From: an uncultured Bacteroidota bacterium
Lineage (GTDB): Bacteria; Bacteroidota; Bacteroidia; Chitinophagales; Chitinophagaceae
Direction: 5' to 3'
Length of the DNA stretch: 64,000 bases
Assembly (NCBI GenBank): GCA_938008665.1
Contig: CALLKA010000149.1
Location: forward strand, 1-64,000
A program made the translations under genes and the position numbers. Within the stretch, counting starts at the first letter, position 1; each line of letters opens with the position of its first letter. Below are positions 46,808-55,602 of this stretch, piece by piece. The notes beneath the pieces are model-generated. The model searched no databases. It had not been told where the DNA came from and saw nothing but the letters and a program-made list of their open reading frames with translations.

Positions 46808-47773
46808 TTATTTCTTACGTCCTAATACTTTTTTAGCTGCTGCCACAATATTCGGTGTGTCCAAGCCATACTTCGCTAATAATTGATTCGGTGTTCCACT
46901 CTCACCAAAAGTATCTTGTGTACCAATATATTCAATGGGCACTGGACAATGTTTTGCTGCCACTTGTGCAACAGCATCACCCATACCACCAATGACATTA
47001 TGTTCTTCCGCAGTTACTGCACATCCAGTTTTTGAAATGCTTGCAACAATTGCGTCCACATCCAATGGCTTAATGGTATGTAAATTGATTACTTCAACAC
47101 TGATGCCTTCTGCTTCTAATAATTTACCTGCTTCAATCGCTTTCCAAACCAAATGACCGCAAGCAAAAATTGAGATATCTTTTCCGTCACTTAATTTTTG
47201 TGCTTTTCCAATCACAAAATCAGAACCATCTTCTTTGGTAAAGTTGGGCCATTTTGGACGACCAAATCTTAAGTACACAGGGCCTTGATAATCAGCAATT
47301 GCTTTGGTTGCCGCTTTGGTTTGATTAAAATCACAAGGTACCACAACAGTCATACCAGGTAACATTTTCATGAGTCCGATATCTTCTAATATTTGATGCG
47401 TTGCGCCATCTTCTCCTAAAGTTAATCCAGCGTGCGATGCACAAATTTTTACATTCTTATCTGAGTAAGCAACACTTTGTCTAATTTGATCATACACTCT
47501 TCCTGTACTAAAGTTCGCAAAGGTAGTGGTGTAAGGAATTTTACCTCCTATCGTTAATCCAGCTGCAATGCCAATCATATTTGCTTCTGCAATACCCACT
47601 TCAATAAAACGATCCGGAAATTCTTTGATGAATGGGCCTAATTTAAAGGAACCAGCTAAATCGGCTGTTAAAACAACTACTTCGCTATTTTGTTTTGCGA
47701 GCTCATGAATACCTTCGCCAAATCCAGCTCTGGTTTCTTTTTCATTAAGCATCACGATATCTGTTACATTCAT
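46808..47773 (-). CDS. transketolase C-terminal subunit
   Basis: 321 aa: pyrimidine-binding and C-terminal domains only, as in two-subunit transketolases. Features: VVLTADLAGSFKLGPF, EVGIAEANMIGIAAGLTIGGKIPYTTTFANF (catalytic Glu in the GIAE segment), HAGLTLGEDGATHQ, and C-terminal VTAEEHNVIGGMGDAV. The N-terminal TPP/Mg half is usually the adjacent upstream gene, but here a carB half lies upstream (37-nt gap) and no N-terminal half exists in the window. The enzyme thus depends on a gene elsewhere. Confidence 0.92.
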   Translation of the reverse strand: MNVTDIVMLNEKETRAGFGEGIHELAKQNSEVVVLTADLAGSFKLGPFIKEFPDRFIEVGIAEANMIGIAAGLTIGGKIPYTTTFANFSTGRVYDQIRQSVAYSDKNVKICASHAGLTLGEDGATHQILEDIGLMKMLPGMTVVVPCDFNQTKAATKAIADYQGPVYLRFGRPKWPNFTKEDGSDFVIGKAQKLSDGKDISIFACGHLVWKAIEAGKLLEAEGISVEVINLHTIKPLDVDAIVASISKTGCAVTAEEHNVIGGMGDAVAQVAAKHCPVPIEYIGTQDTFGESGTPNQLLAKYGLDTPNIVAAAKKVLGRKK

Positions 47774-47809
47774 ATTTTTATATTAAAGCTTTATTAAAGC
47801 GGTGATCAT

Positions 47810-49456
47810 TTAGTTTTCAAAAGTGGAATAAAAATAGGGTGTCTTTGCTTCAAACTCAGCGCTACAGGTATCCACCATTTTATAAACGCGGGTAATGCCT
47901 AATGCTTTTCGTTTCTCATATACTGCATCATCGTTGGTATTTCCTTTTAATACTTTCGCAATTTGCATATCACTAAATCCATGTTGTTTTGCTTCCTTAA
48001 TTAATTCAGTAGGGATAGAATTAATATCGTGGTTCATTAATTCTTTTTCAATATTGCAGATAATACGTATTTGATATAAGAACCAAGAATCAATACCAGT
48101 AGCGGCTACAATGGAACGAACTGTTGATCCTTGCATTAATGCATCTTTGATTCTGAATATACGATCCCACTTGGGTACTTTAATATACTCCATCAATTCC
48201 TCATTCTTCATCAAGCTTTTTCCATAATAACCTAAGCCAATCGCTTCATTCTCCAGGCTTTGACAAGCTTTTTGAATGGCTTCTGTAAAGCTTCTTCCAA
48301 TCGCCATTACTTCACCTACGCTTTTCATTTGTAAACCTAAGGTATCATTTGCTCCTTTGAATTTATCAAAATTCCAACGAGGTACCTTTACAATTACATA
48401 ATCCAAAGCAGGTTCAAAGTAGGCGGAAGTTGTTTGTGTGATTTGATTTTTTAATTCATCCAATCTATAACCAATCGCCAACTTTGCAGCAATTTTTGCA
48501 ATGGGGTAACCCGTCGCTTTTGACGCTAATGCAGAGGAGCGAGAAACACGTGGATTAATTTCCACAGCTATTAATTCTTCGGTTACTGGATTTTGTGCAA
48601 ATTGCACATTACATCCGCCAGCAAAATTTCCCAAACTGCGCATCATCAACATTGCCTTATTACGCATGTCCTGAAACGATGTATCACTTAAGGTCATTGC
48701 TGGTGCTACTGTGATTGAATCACCAGTATGCACACCCATTGGATCCAAGTTTTCAACAGTACATATAATAACTACATTATCAGCTTGGTCTCTTAATAAT
48801 TCTAATTCATATTCTTTCCATCCTAGTACTGCTTTTTCAACCAATACTTCATGCATCGGAGAGGCCTTCAAACCTTTTTCCAATGCGGCATCTAATTCAC
48901 TTGCATCATGTACAAATCCGCCCCCTGTTCCACCTAAGGTGAATGACGGACGAATTACTAATGGAAACCCAATCACCTGTGCAAATTCTTTTCCTTCTAA
49001 AAAACTATTCGCTACTCGGCTTGGAGCTACTGCTACACCAATTTTCACCATTAATTGTCTGAACTGCTCTCTATCTTCTGCTAAATCAATCGCTGCAACA
49101 TCCACACCAATCATGCGACAATTATACTGTTTCCATAATCCTATTTCATCTGCTTCCTTACATAAGTTTAATGCTGTTTGTCCACCCATTGTTGGTAGTA
49201 CTGCATCAATTTGATTCTCTTGTAAAATTTGTTCAATGCTCTCCACATTTAATGGTAATAGATAAACCTTATCCGCCATCATTGGATCGGTCATGATCGT
49301 AGCTGGATTACTATTAATCAATATCACATTAATTCCCTCTTCTCTCAATGATCTTGCGGCTTGAGAACCAGAGTAATCAAATTCGCAGGCTTGACCAATA
49401 ATAATGGGTCCAGATCCTACAATTAATACGGTTTTGATGGATGTGTCTTTGGGCAT
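47810..49456 (-). CDS. carB: carbamoyl-phosphate synthase large subunit, N-terminal half
   Basis: 548 aa against about 1070 for full CarB. It contains the first ATP-grasp unit (IVGSGPIIIGQACEFDYSGSQAARSLREEG, GGTGGGFVHD, ENLDPMGVHTGDSITVAPAMTLSD, EINPRVSRSSALASKATGYPIA) and the oligomerisation domain (about 400-545). It ends at YSTFEN and a TAA exactly at the junction where the carbamate-phosphorylating half would begin. Only 37 nt remain before the next gene, so this is a split gene, not a frameshift. The C-terminal half and carA are not in the window. Confidence 0.93.
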   Translation of the reverse strand: MPKDTSIKTVLIVGSGPIIIGQACEFDYSGSQAARSLREEGINVILINSNPATIMTDPMMADKVYLLPLNVESIEQILQENQIDAVLPTMGGQTALNLCKEADEIGLWKQYNCRMIGVDVAAIDLAEDREQFRQLMVKIGVAVAPSRVANSFLEGKEFAQVIGFPLVIRPSFTLGGTGGGFVHDASELDAALEKGLKASPMHEVLVEKAVLGWKEYELELLRDQADNVVIICTVENLDPMGVHTGDSITVAPAMTLSDTSFQDMRNKAMLMMRSLGNFAGGCNVQFAQNPVTEELIAVEINPRVSRSSALASKATGYPIAKIAAKLAIGYRLDELKNQITQTTSAYFEPALDYVIVKVPRWNFDKFKGANDTLGLQMKSVGEVMAIGRSFTEAIQKACQSLENEAIGLGYYGKSLMKNEELMEYIKVPKWDRIFRIKDALMQGSTVRSIVAATGIDSWFLYQIRIICNIEKELMNHDINSIPTELIKEAKQHGFSDMQIAKVLKGNTNDDAVYEKRKALGITRVYKMVDTCSAEFEAKTPYFYSTFEN

Positions 49457-49478
49457 GGCTACAAAAATATAAATTGCG

Positions 49479-49486
49479 CAAAACTA
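49479..49486 (-). promoter_or_regulatory. -7 box (TAGTTTTG) for the carB half
   Basis: Full match to TAnnTTTG on the minus strand, 23 nt before the ATG at 49456. Confidence 0.45.
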
Positions 49487-49571
49487 CATAATTTTACCCG
49501 AAATTGTCTCCTTTTACACCCTAAACATTTTTGTCCTTTTTAAATGCTACCTTCACAGCCAACTCAAGTTT

Positions 49572-50036
49572 ATGGCAGTTATCAAAGAAGGGGCTAAAGC
49601 GCCTCAGTTTAAAGGTGTTGACCAACACGGCAATACAGTTTCCATCGCAGATTTTAAAGGTAAAAAGCTCGTATTATACTTTTACCCAAAGGACGATACA
49701 CCAGGATGTACCGCACAGGCTTGTAATTTACGTGATAACTATAAAGCATTGCTTAAGAAGGGCTTACAAGTGTTAGGGGTGAGCGTAGATTCGGTTAAAT
49801 CCCATGAAAAATTCATCGAAAAGTACGATTTGCCTTTTTCTTTAATAGCAGATGAGGACAAAAAAATTGTAGATAAATACAATTTATGGGGTCAAAAAAA
49901 GTTCATGGGCCGCACTTATATGGGCACAACAAGAACTACATTTTTGATAGATGAAGCTGGGATGGTGCGCTTTATTATTGAGAAGCCAGATACCAAGGAT
50001 CACACCAAAGAAATTTTAGCGATTAGCGGTTGGTAA
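49572..50036 (+). CDS. bcp: peroxiredoxin, BCP type (thioredoxin-dependent)
   Basis: 154 aa. Peroxidatic Cys in YPKDDTPGCTAQAC, with the resolving Cys five residues later, and the downstream VLGVSVDSVKSHEKFIEKYDLPFSLIADED. Reduces H2O2 and organic peroxides in the cytoplasm. Single-gene unit closed by a hairpin terminator; divergent from the carB half. Confidence 0.95.
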   Translation: MAVIKEGAKAPQFKGVDQHGNTVSIADFKGKKLVLYFYPKDDTPGCTAQACNLRDNYKALLKKGLQVLGVSVDSVKSHEKFIEKYDLPFSLIADEDKKIVDKYNLWGQKKFMGRTYMGTTRTTFLIDEAGMVRFIIEKPDTKDHTKEILAISGW

Positions 50037-50339
50037 AATCCAACTTTCATCATATTTGAACACCCCGTATCTATTTAAATACGGGGTGTTTTGTTTTAAA
50101 TTCATTCGGCAGCATTTGTATTCCAACATTGAAAATTTATTGGAATAATTTTTTTGCTGCTTGGCTTAATAATTGAACGAACTTATTTTTTATCGCTTCG
50201 AAGGATTTCCCAATGTGAATCATCCAATTAACAACTGTTCATATACAAATTATAAAAGCATTTATATTGATTTGTTAATATTATACACTTGATTTAAACT
50301 TTATTATTATTTTCATATCTAATTCACAAACCTTCCCCT
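50037..50339. other. 303-bp intergenic region
   Basis: Holds the bcp terminator (50059-50095) and about 240 AT-rich bases upstream of the YHYH lipoprotein gene. No ORF, tRNA or strong repeat seen; a promoter for the YHYH operon must lie here. Confidence 0.6.
50059..50095 (+). terminator. intrinsic terminator after bcp
   Basis: Twelve-bp perfect stem AACACCCCGTAT/ATACGGGGTGTT (50059-50070 with 50079-50090), eight-base loop, then TTGTTTT. Confidence 0.88.
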
Positions 50340-51098
50340 ATGACAAATAAGTTAAGCTTTCTTTTAATGCTAAGCTTTTTAGCAGCTGCTTGTTCAAAAA
50401 GTTCAACAACAACAAATACGACTACGCCAATAGTGAGCGCCACAGTACCTGATGTATATAAAAAAATATATGGCGCAACCAGTATCACTTCCGATGGCAC
50501 GTATATTACGATAAAATCAAATGGTGCTCCTGATCATAAAAGTTCCTATTACGCAACGTCAAACGCCCTTTACGATAATTTTTCAGGCACTACTTTTGGC
50601 GGATATAATTTTGTAAAAAATCCAAATTCAATCGGGGAAAAATCATACGTTTTTAAAATTCCCGTTGACCCGAAAGTAGCTACCAATCATATGCCTACAC
50701 AATTAGGTGCCATTGGTGTTTCATTAAATGGGGTTCCTTTTTTTAATCAGTATGCTGGACCCAATCAACCTTTAACAGGTGAAATAGTTTCCTTTGATCG
50801 TTACTGGGGTCACCCGGCGCCTACAGGACAATATCATTATCATGTGGAGCCGCTTTATTTAACTACTGTTAAAGTGACAAAATCATCTTTATTGGGATTT
50901 TTATTAGATGGTTTTCCAGTGTATGGTCCTGAGGAAAATGGCGCCTTGGTAGATAATTCAAAATTAGATGCCTATCATGGACATACTTCAGTTACTGCTG
51001 ATTATCCATCAGGCATTTATCATTATCATATTACAAATACGGATCCCTATATTAATGGCTCAGGTTATTATGGAAGTCCTGGCACCGTTTCACAATAA
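50340..51098 (+). CDS. YHYH domain lipoprotein
   Basis: 252 aa. Lipobox FLAAACSKSS near residue 18. The domain is marked by the repeated YHYH tetrapeptides (GQYHYHVEPLYL and GIYHYHITNTDPY) with GVPFFNQYAGP and LLGFLLDGFPVYGPEE between them. YHYH proteins are widespread and secreted; metal binding by the His clusters is plausible but function is not established. First of three abutting lipoprotein genes ending with SCO1; the next ATG follows the stop with no gap. Confidence 0.88.
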   Translation: MTNKLSFLLMLSFLAAACSKSSTTTNTTTPIVSATVPDVYKKIYGATSITSDGTYITIKSNGAPDHKSSYYATSNALYDNFSGTTFGGYNFVKNPNSIGEKSYVFKIPVDPKVATNHMPTQLGAIGVSLNGVPFFNQYAGPNQPLTGEIVSFDRYWGHPAPTGQYHYHVEPLYLTTVKVTKSSLLGFLLDGFPVYGPEENGALVDNSKLDAYHGHTSVTADYPSGIYHYHITNTDPYINGSGYYGSPGTVSQ

Positions 51099-51731
51099 AT
51101 GAAAGGGATATTTTATATCAAATTGATGATGGCTTGTATTTTAGTTCAAGCATGTAATAATATTGATCCAACACATTCATTTGATGTTCCAGTTGCTTCT
51201 GCTACTTTGCAAACTGAAATTATTTTACCCAAAAAATATATAAATAGTAAGGATCCCTTTATTTCCTTTCATCAGGATACCCTTTACTATCAAGATAAAA
51301 AATACAGTGGTTATATTTATGATCATTTTGAAAATAGCGATTCTGCATTTGTAGGAAGTTATTTAAATGGGATAGAGGAGGGGGTTTTTAAAAAATGGTA
51401 TCGGAATAATCAACTAGGGGAGTATAGATCTTATCATGCAGGAAAAAAAGTCGGCAAGCATGTAGGCTTTTGGGAAGATGGCCAGCCTAAATTTGAATTT
51501 AATTTTATAGCCGGTGAACTGCATGGGGAATCAAATGAATGGTATCGTAATGGCCAGGCCTATAAAGCATTTCATTATAAAATGGGCTATGAAAATGGGA
51601 GCCAAAAAATGTGGTGGGAAAACGGAATCATTCGCGCTAATTATGTGGTGAAACAAGGAAGACGCTATGGTTTGATTGGTTTGAAATTATGTATGAACCC
51701 GCAGGATTCAATTGATTTTAAAGTAAAATAA
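51099..51731 (+). CDS. YwqK/MORN-repeat lipoprotein
   Basis: 210 aa. Lipobox ILVQACNN near residue 18. From about 80 on, repeated MORN-like units of YwqK type (EEGVFKKWYRNNQLGEYRSYHAGKK, KVGKHVGFWEDGQPKFEFNFIAGELHGESNEWYRNGQ, GSQKMWWENGIIRANYV). YwqK was first listed as an antitoxin, but in Bacteroidota most are surface repeat proteins without a toxin partner, and none is seen here. Starts at the base after the YHYH stop and abuts the SCO1 gene. Confidence 0.85.
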   Translation: MKGIFYIKLMMACILVQACNNIDPTHSFDVPVASATLQTEIILPKKYINSKDPFISFHQDTLYYQDKKYSGYIYDHFENSDSAFVGSYLNGIEEGVFKKWYRNNQLGEYRSYHAGKKVGKHVGFWEDGQPKFEFNFIAGELHGESNEWYRNGQAYKAFHYKMGYENGSQKMWWENGIIRANYVVKQGRRYGLIGLKLCMNPQDSIDFKVK

Positions 51732-52424
51732 ATGGGTATGCTAAAATATTTGAGCTGTTTTATTTTTTGTTTAATTCTAATAGTTGCGTGTAATAATGCG
51801 ACTAATAGCAATACGGAGCAAATAAAAGACAGCTTAGTCACGCTTCCTTTTTTTAATCAACCTGATTGGACGCCGGAATGGATTGCTGAAACTGATAGCG
51901 CGTATCAAAATATCCATACCATTCCTTCCTTTTCCTTTTTAGATCAAAATGGAAAAGTGGTTGATGAAAATTTAGTGAATGGAAAAATATATGTTGCGAA
52001 TTTCTTTTTTACCAAGTGTCGTAATATTTGCCCAAAAATGACCAACAATATGCATTTATTGCAGGAGGCTTTTATTTTGGACACCGCTATACTCTTGCTT
52101 TCTCATTCCGTCACTCCTGAAACAGATGATGTAAAGGTGTTAAATAAATATGCGTTGGATAATAAAGTAGACGCCGAAAAATGGCATTTGCTTACCGGGG
52201 ATAAAAAGGCCATATATGGTTTGGCAAAACAACAATATTTTGCAGGAGATACGGTAGGTTACTACCAATCAGGCAATGAGTTTTTACATACCGAGAATTT
52301 CATTTTAGTAGATCAGCATCGCCGTATTCGAGGGGTATATAACGGCACATTACCCGTAGAAATAAATCGTATTAAGGAAGATATTGCGATTTTGAAATCA
52401 GAAATCACATCAGGTTTAAAATAA
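51732..52424 (+). CDS. SCO1/SenC family copper-chaperone-like lipoprotein
   Basis: 230 aa. Lipobox LILIVACNN. Thioredoxin-like fold with the CxxxC pair in FFTKCRNICPKMTNNM and the third copper ligand His in EFLHTENFILVDQ. SCO proteins deliver copper to cytochrome oxidase CuA or act as thiol reductases. Last of the YHYH-YwqK-SCO1 set, with starts abutting stops. Confidence 0.92.
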   Translation: MGMLKYLSCFIFCLILIVACNNATNSNTEQIKDSLVTLPFFNQPDWTPEWIAETDSAYQNIHTIPSFSFLDQNGKVVDENLVNGKIYVANFFFTKCRNICPKMTNNMHLLQEAFILDTAILLLSHSVTPETDDVKVLNKYALDNKVDAEKWHLLTGDKKAIYGLAKQQYFAGDTVGYYQSGNEFLHTENFILVDQHRRIRGVYNGTLPVEINRIKEDIAILKSEITSGLK

Positions 52425-52462
52425 ATACAACACACTTTTCACAAGCCAATTTTAATATTTAC

Positions 52463-52470
52463 TATCTTCG
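52463..52470 (+). promoter_or_regulatory. -7-like box (TATCTTCG) for the sterol desaturase-like gene
   Basis: Seven of eight matches to the pattern TAnnTTTG, 9 nt before the ATG at 52480. Confidence 0.35.
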
Positions 52471-52479
52471 CCTTATATC

Positions 52480-53238
52480 ATGGAAATACAATTTGACAAA
52501 TATTTTATCGTACTACAAAATATTACTACCAGGTATTATTTCATTGGGGGGCTTGTTTTTTTATTATTTTATATCGTGTTAAAAAATAAAATAGTACAAA
52601 AAAAAATACAATCGCAATTTCCAAAAAACACCGATTATTTAAGGGAAATTGGATATAGTACCCTAACAATGTTAATGTTTGCTTTTATCCCAATTTTATT
52701 TATTTACAACCCTGCAGTTCAACCTCATACAACCTTGTATCAAAATATAAGCGATTACGGCTGGGCATATTATTTTTTAGCATTCCCAATGATGTTTGTA
52801 ATACATGACACCTACTTTTATTGGACGCATCGTATTATGCATCATAAAAGTTTATTCAATATTATGCATTTGGTACATCATAAATCAACCAATCCATCCC
52901 CATGGGCTGCTTATGCATTTCATCCTTTGGAAGCAATTGTTGAGATTGGGATTTTTGTTGTGTTTTTATTTACAATACCCGTCCATAGATCTCACATACT
53001 TATCTTTTTCCTTTTATCCATTATATATAATATGTATGGTCACTTGGGCTGGGAATTATATCCAAAAGGTTTTAGTAAAAACTGGTTTGGTAAGTGGATC
53101 AATACATCCGTAAACCATAACCAACACCATAAATATTTTAAAGGTAATTATGGTTTGTACTTTTTATTCTGGGATCGCATTATGGGCACTATTCGCCCTG
53201 ATTATGATGAAGCCTTTGAGGAAGTGAAAAGCAGATAA
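52480..53238 (+). CDS. sterol desaturase/fatty acid hydroxylase family membrane protein
   Basis: 252 aa, about four TM helices. Three His boxes of the di-iron hydroxylase: HDTYFYWTHRIMHH, HLVHHKSTNPSPW and NHNQHHKYFKGNYG. Acts on a membrane lipid, possibly by hydroxylation; Bacteroidota members include carotenoid- and lipid-modifying enzymes. Convergent with feoB, 14 nt between stops. Confidence 0.9.
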   Translation: MEIQFDKYFIVLQNITTRYYFIGGLVFLLFYIVLKNKIVQKKIQSQFPKNTDYLREIGYSTLTMLMFAFIPILFIYNPAVQPHTTLYQNISDYGWAYYFLAFPMMFVIHDTYFYWTHRIMHHKSLFNIMHLVHHKSTNPSPWAAYAFHPLEAIVEIGIFVVFLFTIPVHRSHILIFFLLSIIYNMYGHLGWELYPKGFSKNWFGKWINTSVNHNQHHKYFKGNYGLYFLFWDRIMGTIRPDYDEAFEEVKSR

Positions 53239-53252
53239 CTGAGCATTTTATA

Positions 53253-55382
53253 TTACTTCGCCATTACATACACCGCCCAGCTCATGAAATAGGCGAGGCC
53301 GGTCATCATAAAAAATTGAATGGTGGGCCATTTCCAGGATTGCGTTTCCCGCTTTACCACAGCAAGTGTACTCATACATTGCATGGCCAATACATAAAAT
53401 ATCATAAGAGATAAAGCAGCCGCAAAGCTATATACCTTGGTGCCATCAGGTCGCACTGCTGCTTTTAGTTTATCACGTAAGGAACTATTGTCTGATTCTT
53501 CCACACTATATAAAGTAGCCATGGTGCCTACAAATACTTCACGCGCCGCAAAGGAAGTGATCAGCGCGATGCCTATTTTCCAATCAAATCCCAATGGGGC
53601 AATAAGGGGTTCAATTTGCTTACCCATAATACCTGCGTAGGAATTTTCTAATTTTTCAGTATTGTATTCGCGATCCATTTGCTTTTGTTGTAATTCATTC
53701 ATCTTTTGTGCACCATTATTACTTGAAATTTGTTGTGCATATTTCTCGTTGACCAATTTCATTTTTTCAGTAGGGCCGTAACTACTTAAAAACCACAACA
53801 ACAAACTAATAATGATAATTACCTTACCCGCATCTCGCACGAAGATGGTTGCTTTTTGGATCATGGTCGTGCCTACATTTTTCCAACGTGGCGCGCGGTA
53901 AACAGGTAGTTCTAATATGAAATAACTCTTCTCTTTAATTTTAATAAACCACTTTAAGACCATACTAGCAAGTAATGCCATTACGATGCCCATGACATAT
54001 AATCCCATCATCACTAATCCTTGCAAGCTTAAAAATCCAAAATATATTTTATCGTCAATCACCAATGAAATTAAAATTGTGTACACCGGTAACCTTGCAC
54101 TGCAACTCATAAAAGGCGTGACCATGATGGTCAGTAATCTTTCCTTTCTATTTTCAATATTACGGGCACTCATAATCGCAGGTACCGCACAGGCAAATCC
54201 ACTGATCATGGGCATTACACTTTTTCCATTGAGTCCCACTTTGCGCATGAGCTTGTCACTTAAAAAACTAATACGCGCCATATAGCCTGTATCTTCCAAC
54301 AAAGTAATCAAACCAAATAGGATCATGATTTGTGGTACAAATATCACAATGCCGCCAATACCAGCAACCAAACCATTCACGAGTAAATCTTCCCACCAAA
54401 CATTGGGTAGTACTGCGTTTAAATAGGCGGTGACATTGGTAAATATCCACTCTATCCCATCCATTGGAAATTTAGCCATCCAAAAAACGGATTGAAACAA
54501 AATAAATAAAACTGAAAATAAAATGGCATAGCCGCCTATGCGGTGTAAGAATATATTATCTAATTTTTCTGATCTCTTCTTTTTCGCTGTCGGGTCGGGT
54601 TCCACTACGCGATTTTTCATAATCTCTTGAATATGACTATAGCGTTGTAAAATTTCCTGTGCCTGCGTTTTTGTATGATTAAAATTGTGATCAATTTCAA
54701 TCTGCTCAATGGTTTGCTGCATTTCCTCCTCTAATGGAAATGCTTCATGGTGCATCAAATAATGTAACGCAGCGTAGTCACTATGTGTAGGGTATAATTT
54801 TTTAAAATCAATAATGGCTTCTGGCGCTAATGCTTTATTGTCAATAAAACTTTCGACATTTTTAGCACGCGGGGTTTGAATAATAGAATTTAATGCGGCC
54901 TTTAATTCTTGTAAACCTTTATTTTTTCTTGCATCTACTGCAACCACTGGTATGCCTAAATCTTCTTGCAATCCTGCAATATCTATTTTGATTCCTTTTT
55001 TTGCTGCAAGGTCATTCATGGTAAGTGCCAATACCACTGGAATTTTTAAGTCAATGATTTGACTACAAAAAAGTAAATTTCTTTTTAAATTACTGGCATC
55101 AGCAATTAATAGTATGACATCCGTCTTCACCTCTTGGTCAACACCCATCAAAACTTTATAAGCCACCCATTCATCTTCTCGTTTAGGGTAAAAACTATAA
55201 GTGCCGGGTAAATCAATTAAGGTGGTGGGCTGTTCGCCAATATCCAAATGCCCGGTTTTTTTATCTACGGTGACGCCGGGGAAATTACCCACTTTTTGGT
55301 GCAGGCCAGTAAGTGCATTAAATAAGGAGCTTTTCCCCGAATTGGGGTTCCCTACAAGTGCGATATGTAAACTGGCTTTCAT
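53253..55382 (-). CDS. feoB: ferrous iron transporter B
   Basis: 709 aa, usual length. N-terminal G domain: G1 GNPNSGKS (11-18), G3 DLPGTYSFYP, G4-like TMND, and a helical GDI-like spacer. From about 275 come the TM helices with the Gate motifs (GGIVIFVPQIMILFG, GFACAVPAIMSARN) and the C-terminal half (RAPRWKNVGTTMIQK, FAAREVFVGTMATLYS). Inner-membrane Fe2+ uptake. No feoA in the window, nor a FeoA domain in the protein. Confidence 0.96.
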   Translation of the reverse strand: MKASLHIALVGNPNSGKSSLFNALTGLHQKVGNFPGVTVDKKTGHLDIGEQPTTLIDLPGTYSFYPKREDEWVAYKVLMGVDQEVKTDVILLIADASNLKRNLLFCSQIIDLKIPVVLALTMNDLAAKKGIKIDIAGLQEDLGIPVVAVDARKNKGLQELKAALNSIIQTPRAKNVESFIDNKALAPEAIIDFKKLYPTHSDYAALHYLMHHEAFPLEEEMQQTIEQIEIDHNFNHTKTQAQEILQRYSHIQEIMKNRVVEPDPTAKKKRSEKLDNIFLHRIGGYAILFSVLFILFQSVFWMAKFPMDGIEWIFTNVTAYLNAVLPNVWWEDLLVNGLVAGIGGIVIFVPQIMILFGLITLLEDTGYMARISFLSDKLMRKVGLNGKSVMPMISGFACAVPAIMSARNIENRKERLLTIMVTPFMSCSARLPVYTILISLVIDDKIYFGFLSLQGLVMMGLYVMGIVMALLASMVLKWFIKIKEKSYFILELPVYRAPRWKNVGTTMIQKATIFVRDAGKVIIIISLLLWFLSSYGPTEKMKLVNEKYAQQISSNNGAQKMNELQQKQMDREYNTEKLENSYAGIMGKQIEPLIAPLGFDWKIGIALITSFAAREVFVGTMATLYSVEESDNSSLRDKLKAAVRPDGTKVYSFAAALSLMIFYVLAMQCMSTLAVVKRETQSWKWPTIQFFMMTGLAYFMSWAVYVMAK

Positions 55383-55389
55383 GAGGTGG

Positions 55390-55397
55390 CAAAGCTA
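55390..55397 (-). promoter_or_regulatory. -7 box (TAGCTTTG) for feoB
   Basis: Full match to TAnnTTTG on the minus strand, 8 nt before the ATG at 55382, implying a very short leader. Confidence 0.4.
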
Positions 55398-55577
55398 ACT
55401 TTTAACATTGGGTATAGCTTACGAAATAGGAAATTGAGAACTGCGCTAAAAATGATTAAAATCATAAGTTTCCACCTTGGCTTTACCACAGTTGGGTTTA
55501 TAATCAATCCCTACATTATCCCTTAATTTTCTTGTTAGGTATTTGATAAATACCTTCTATTTCCTAGCTGCTTTGCT

Positions 55578-55585
55578 TATTTTTG
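55578..55585 (+). promoter_or_regulatory. -7 box (TATTTTTG) for the M28 peptidase gene
   Basis: Full match to TAnnTTTG, 17 nt before the ATG at 55603. Confidence 0.4.
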
Positions 55586-55602
55586 TTACACAAACAGATA
55601 TT

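Noticed and set aside
47774..47810. Frameshift that would restore full-length carB
   Set aside because: Only 37 nt separate the stop from the next gene, and no C-terminal CarB sequence follows in any frame.
48711..49214. Plus-strand 167-codon frame inside carB
   Set aside because: Antisense shadow of a conserved ATP-grasp domain.
51099..51731. Toxin-antitoxin module (YwqK label)
   Set aside because: No toxin gene adjoins; the neighbours are a YHYH lipoprotein and SCO1.
53253..55382. FeoA fused to FeoB
   Set aside because: The protein starts at the G domain and no SH3-like FeoA sequence is present.
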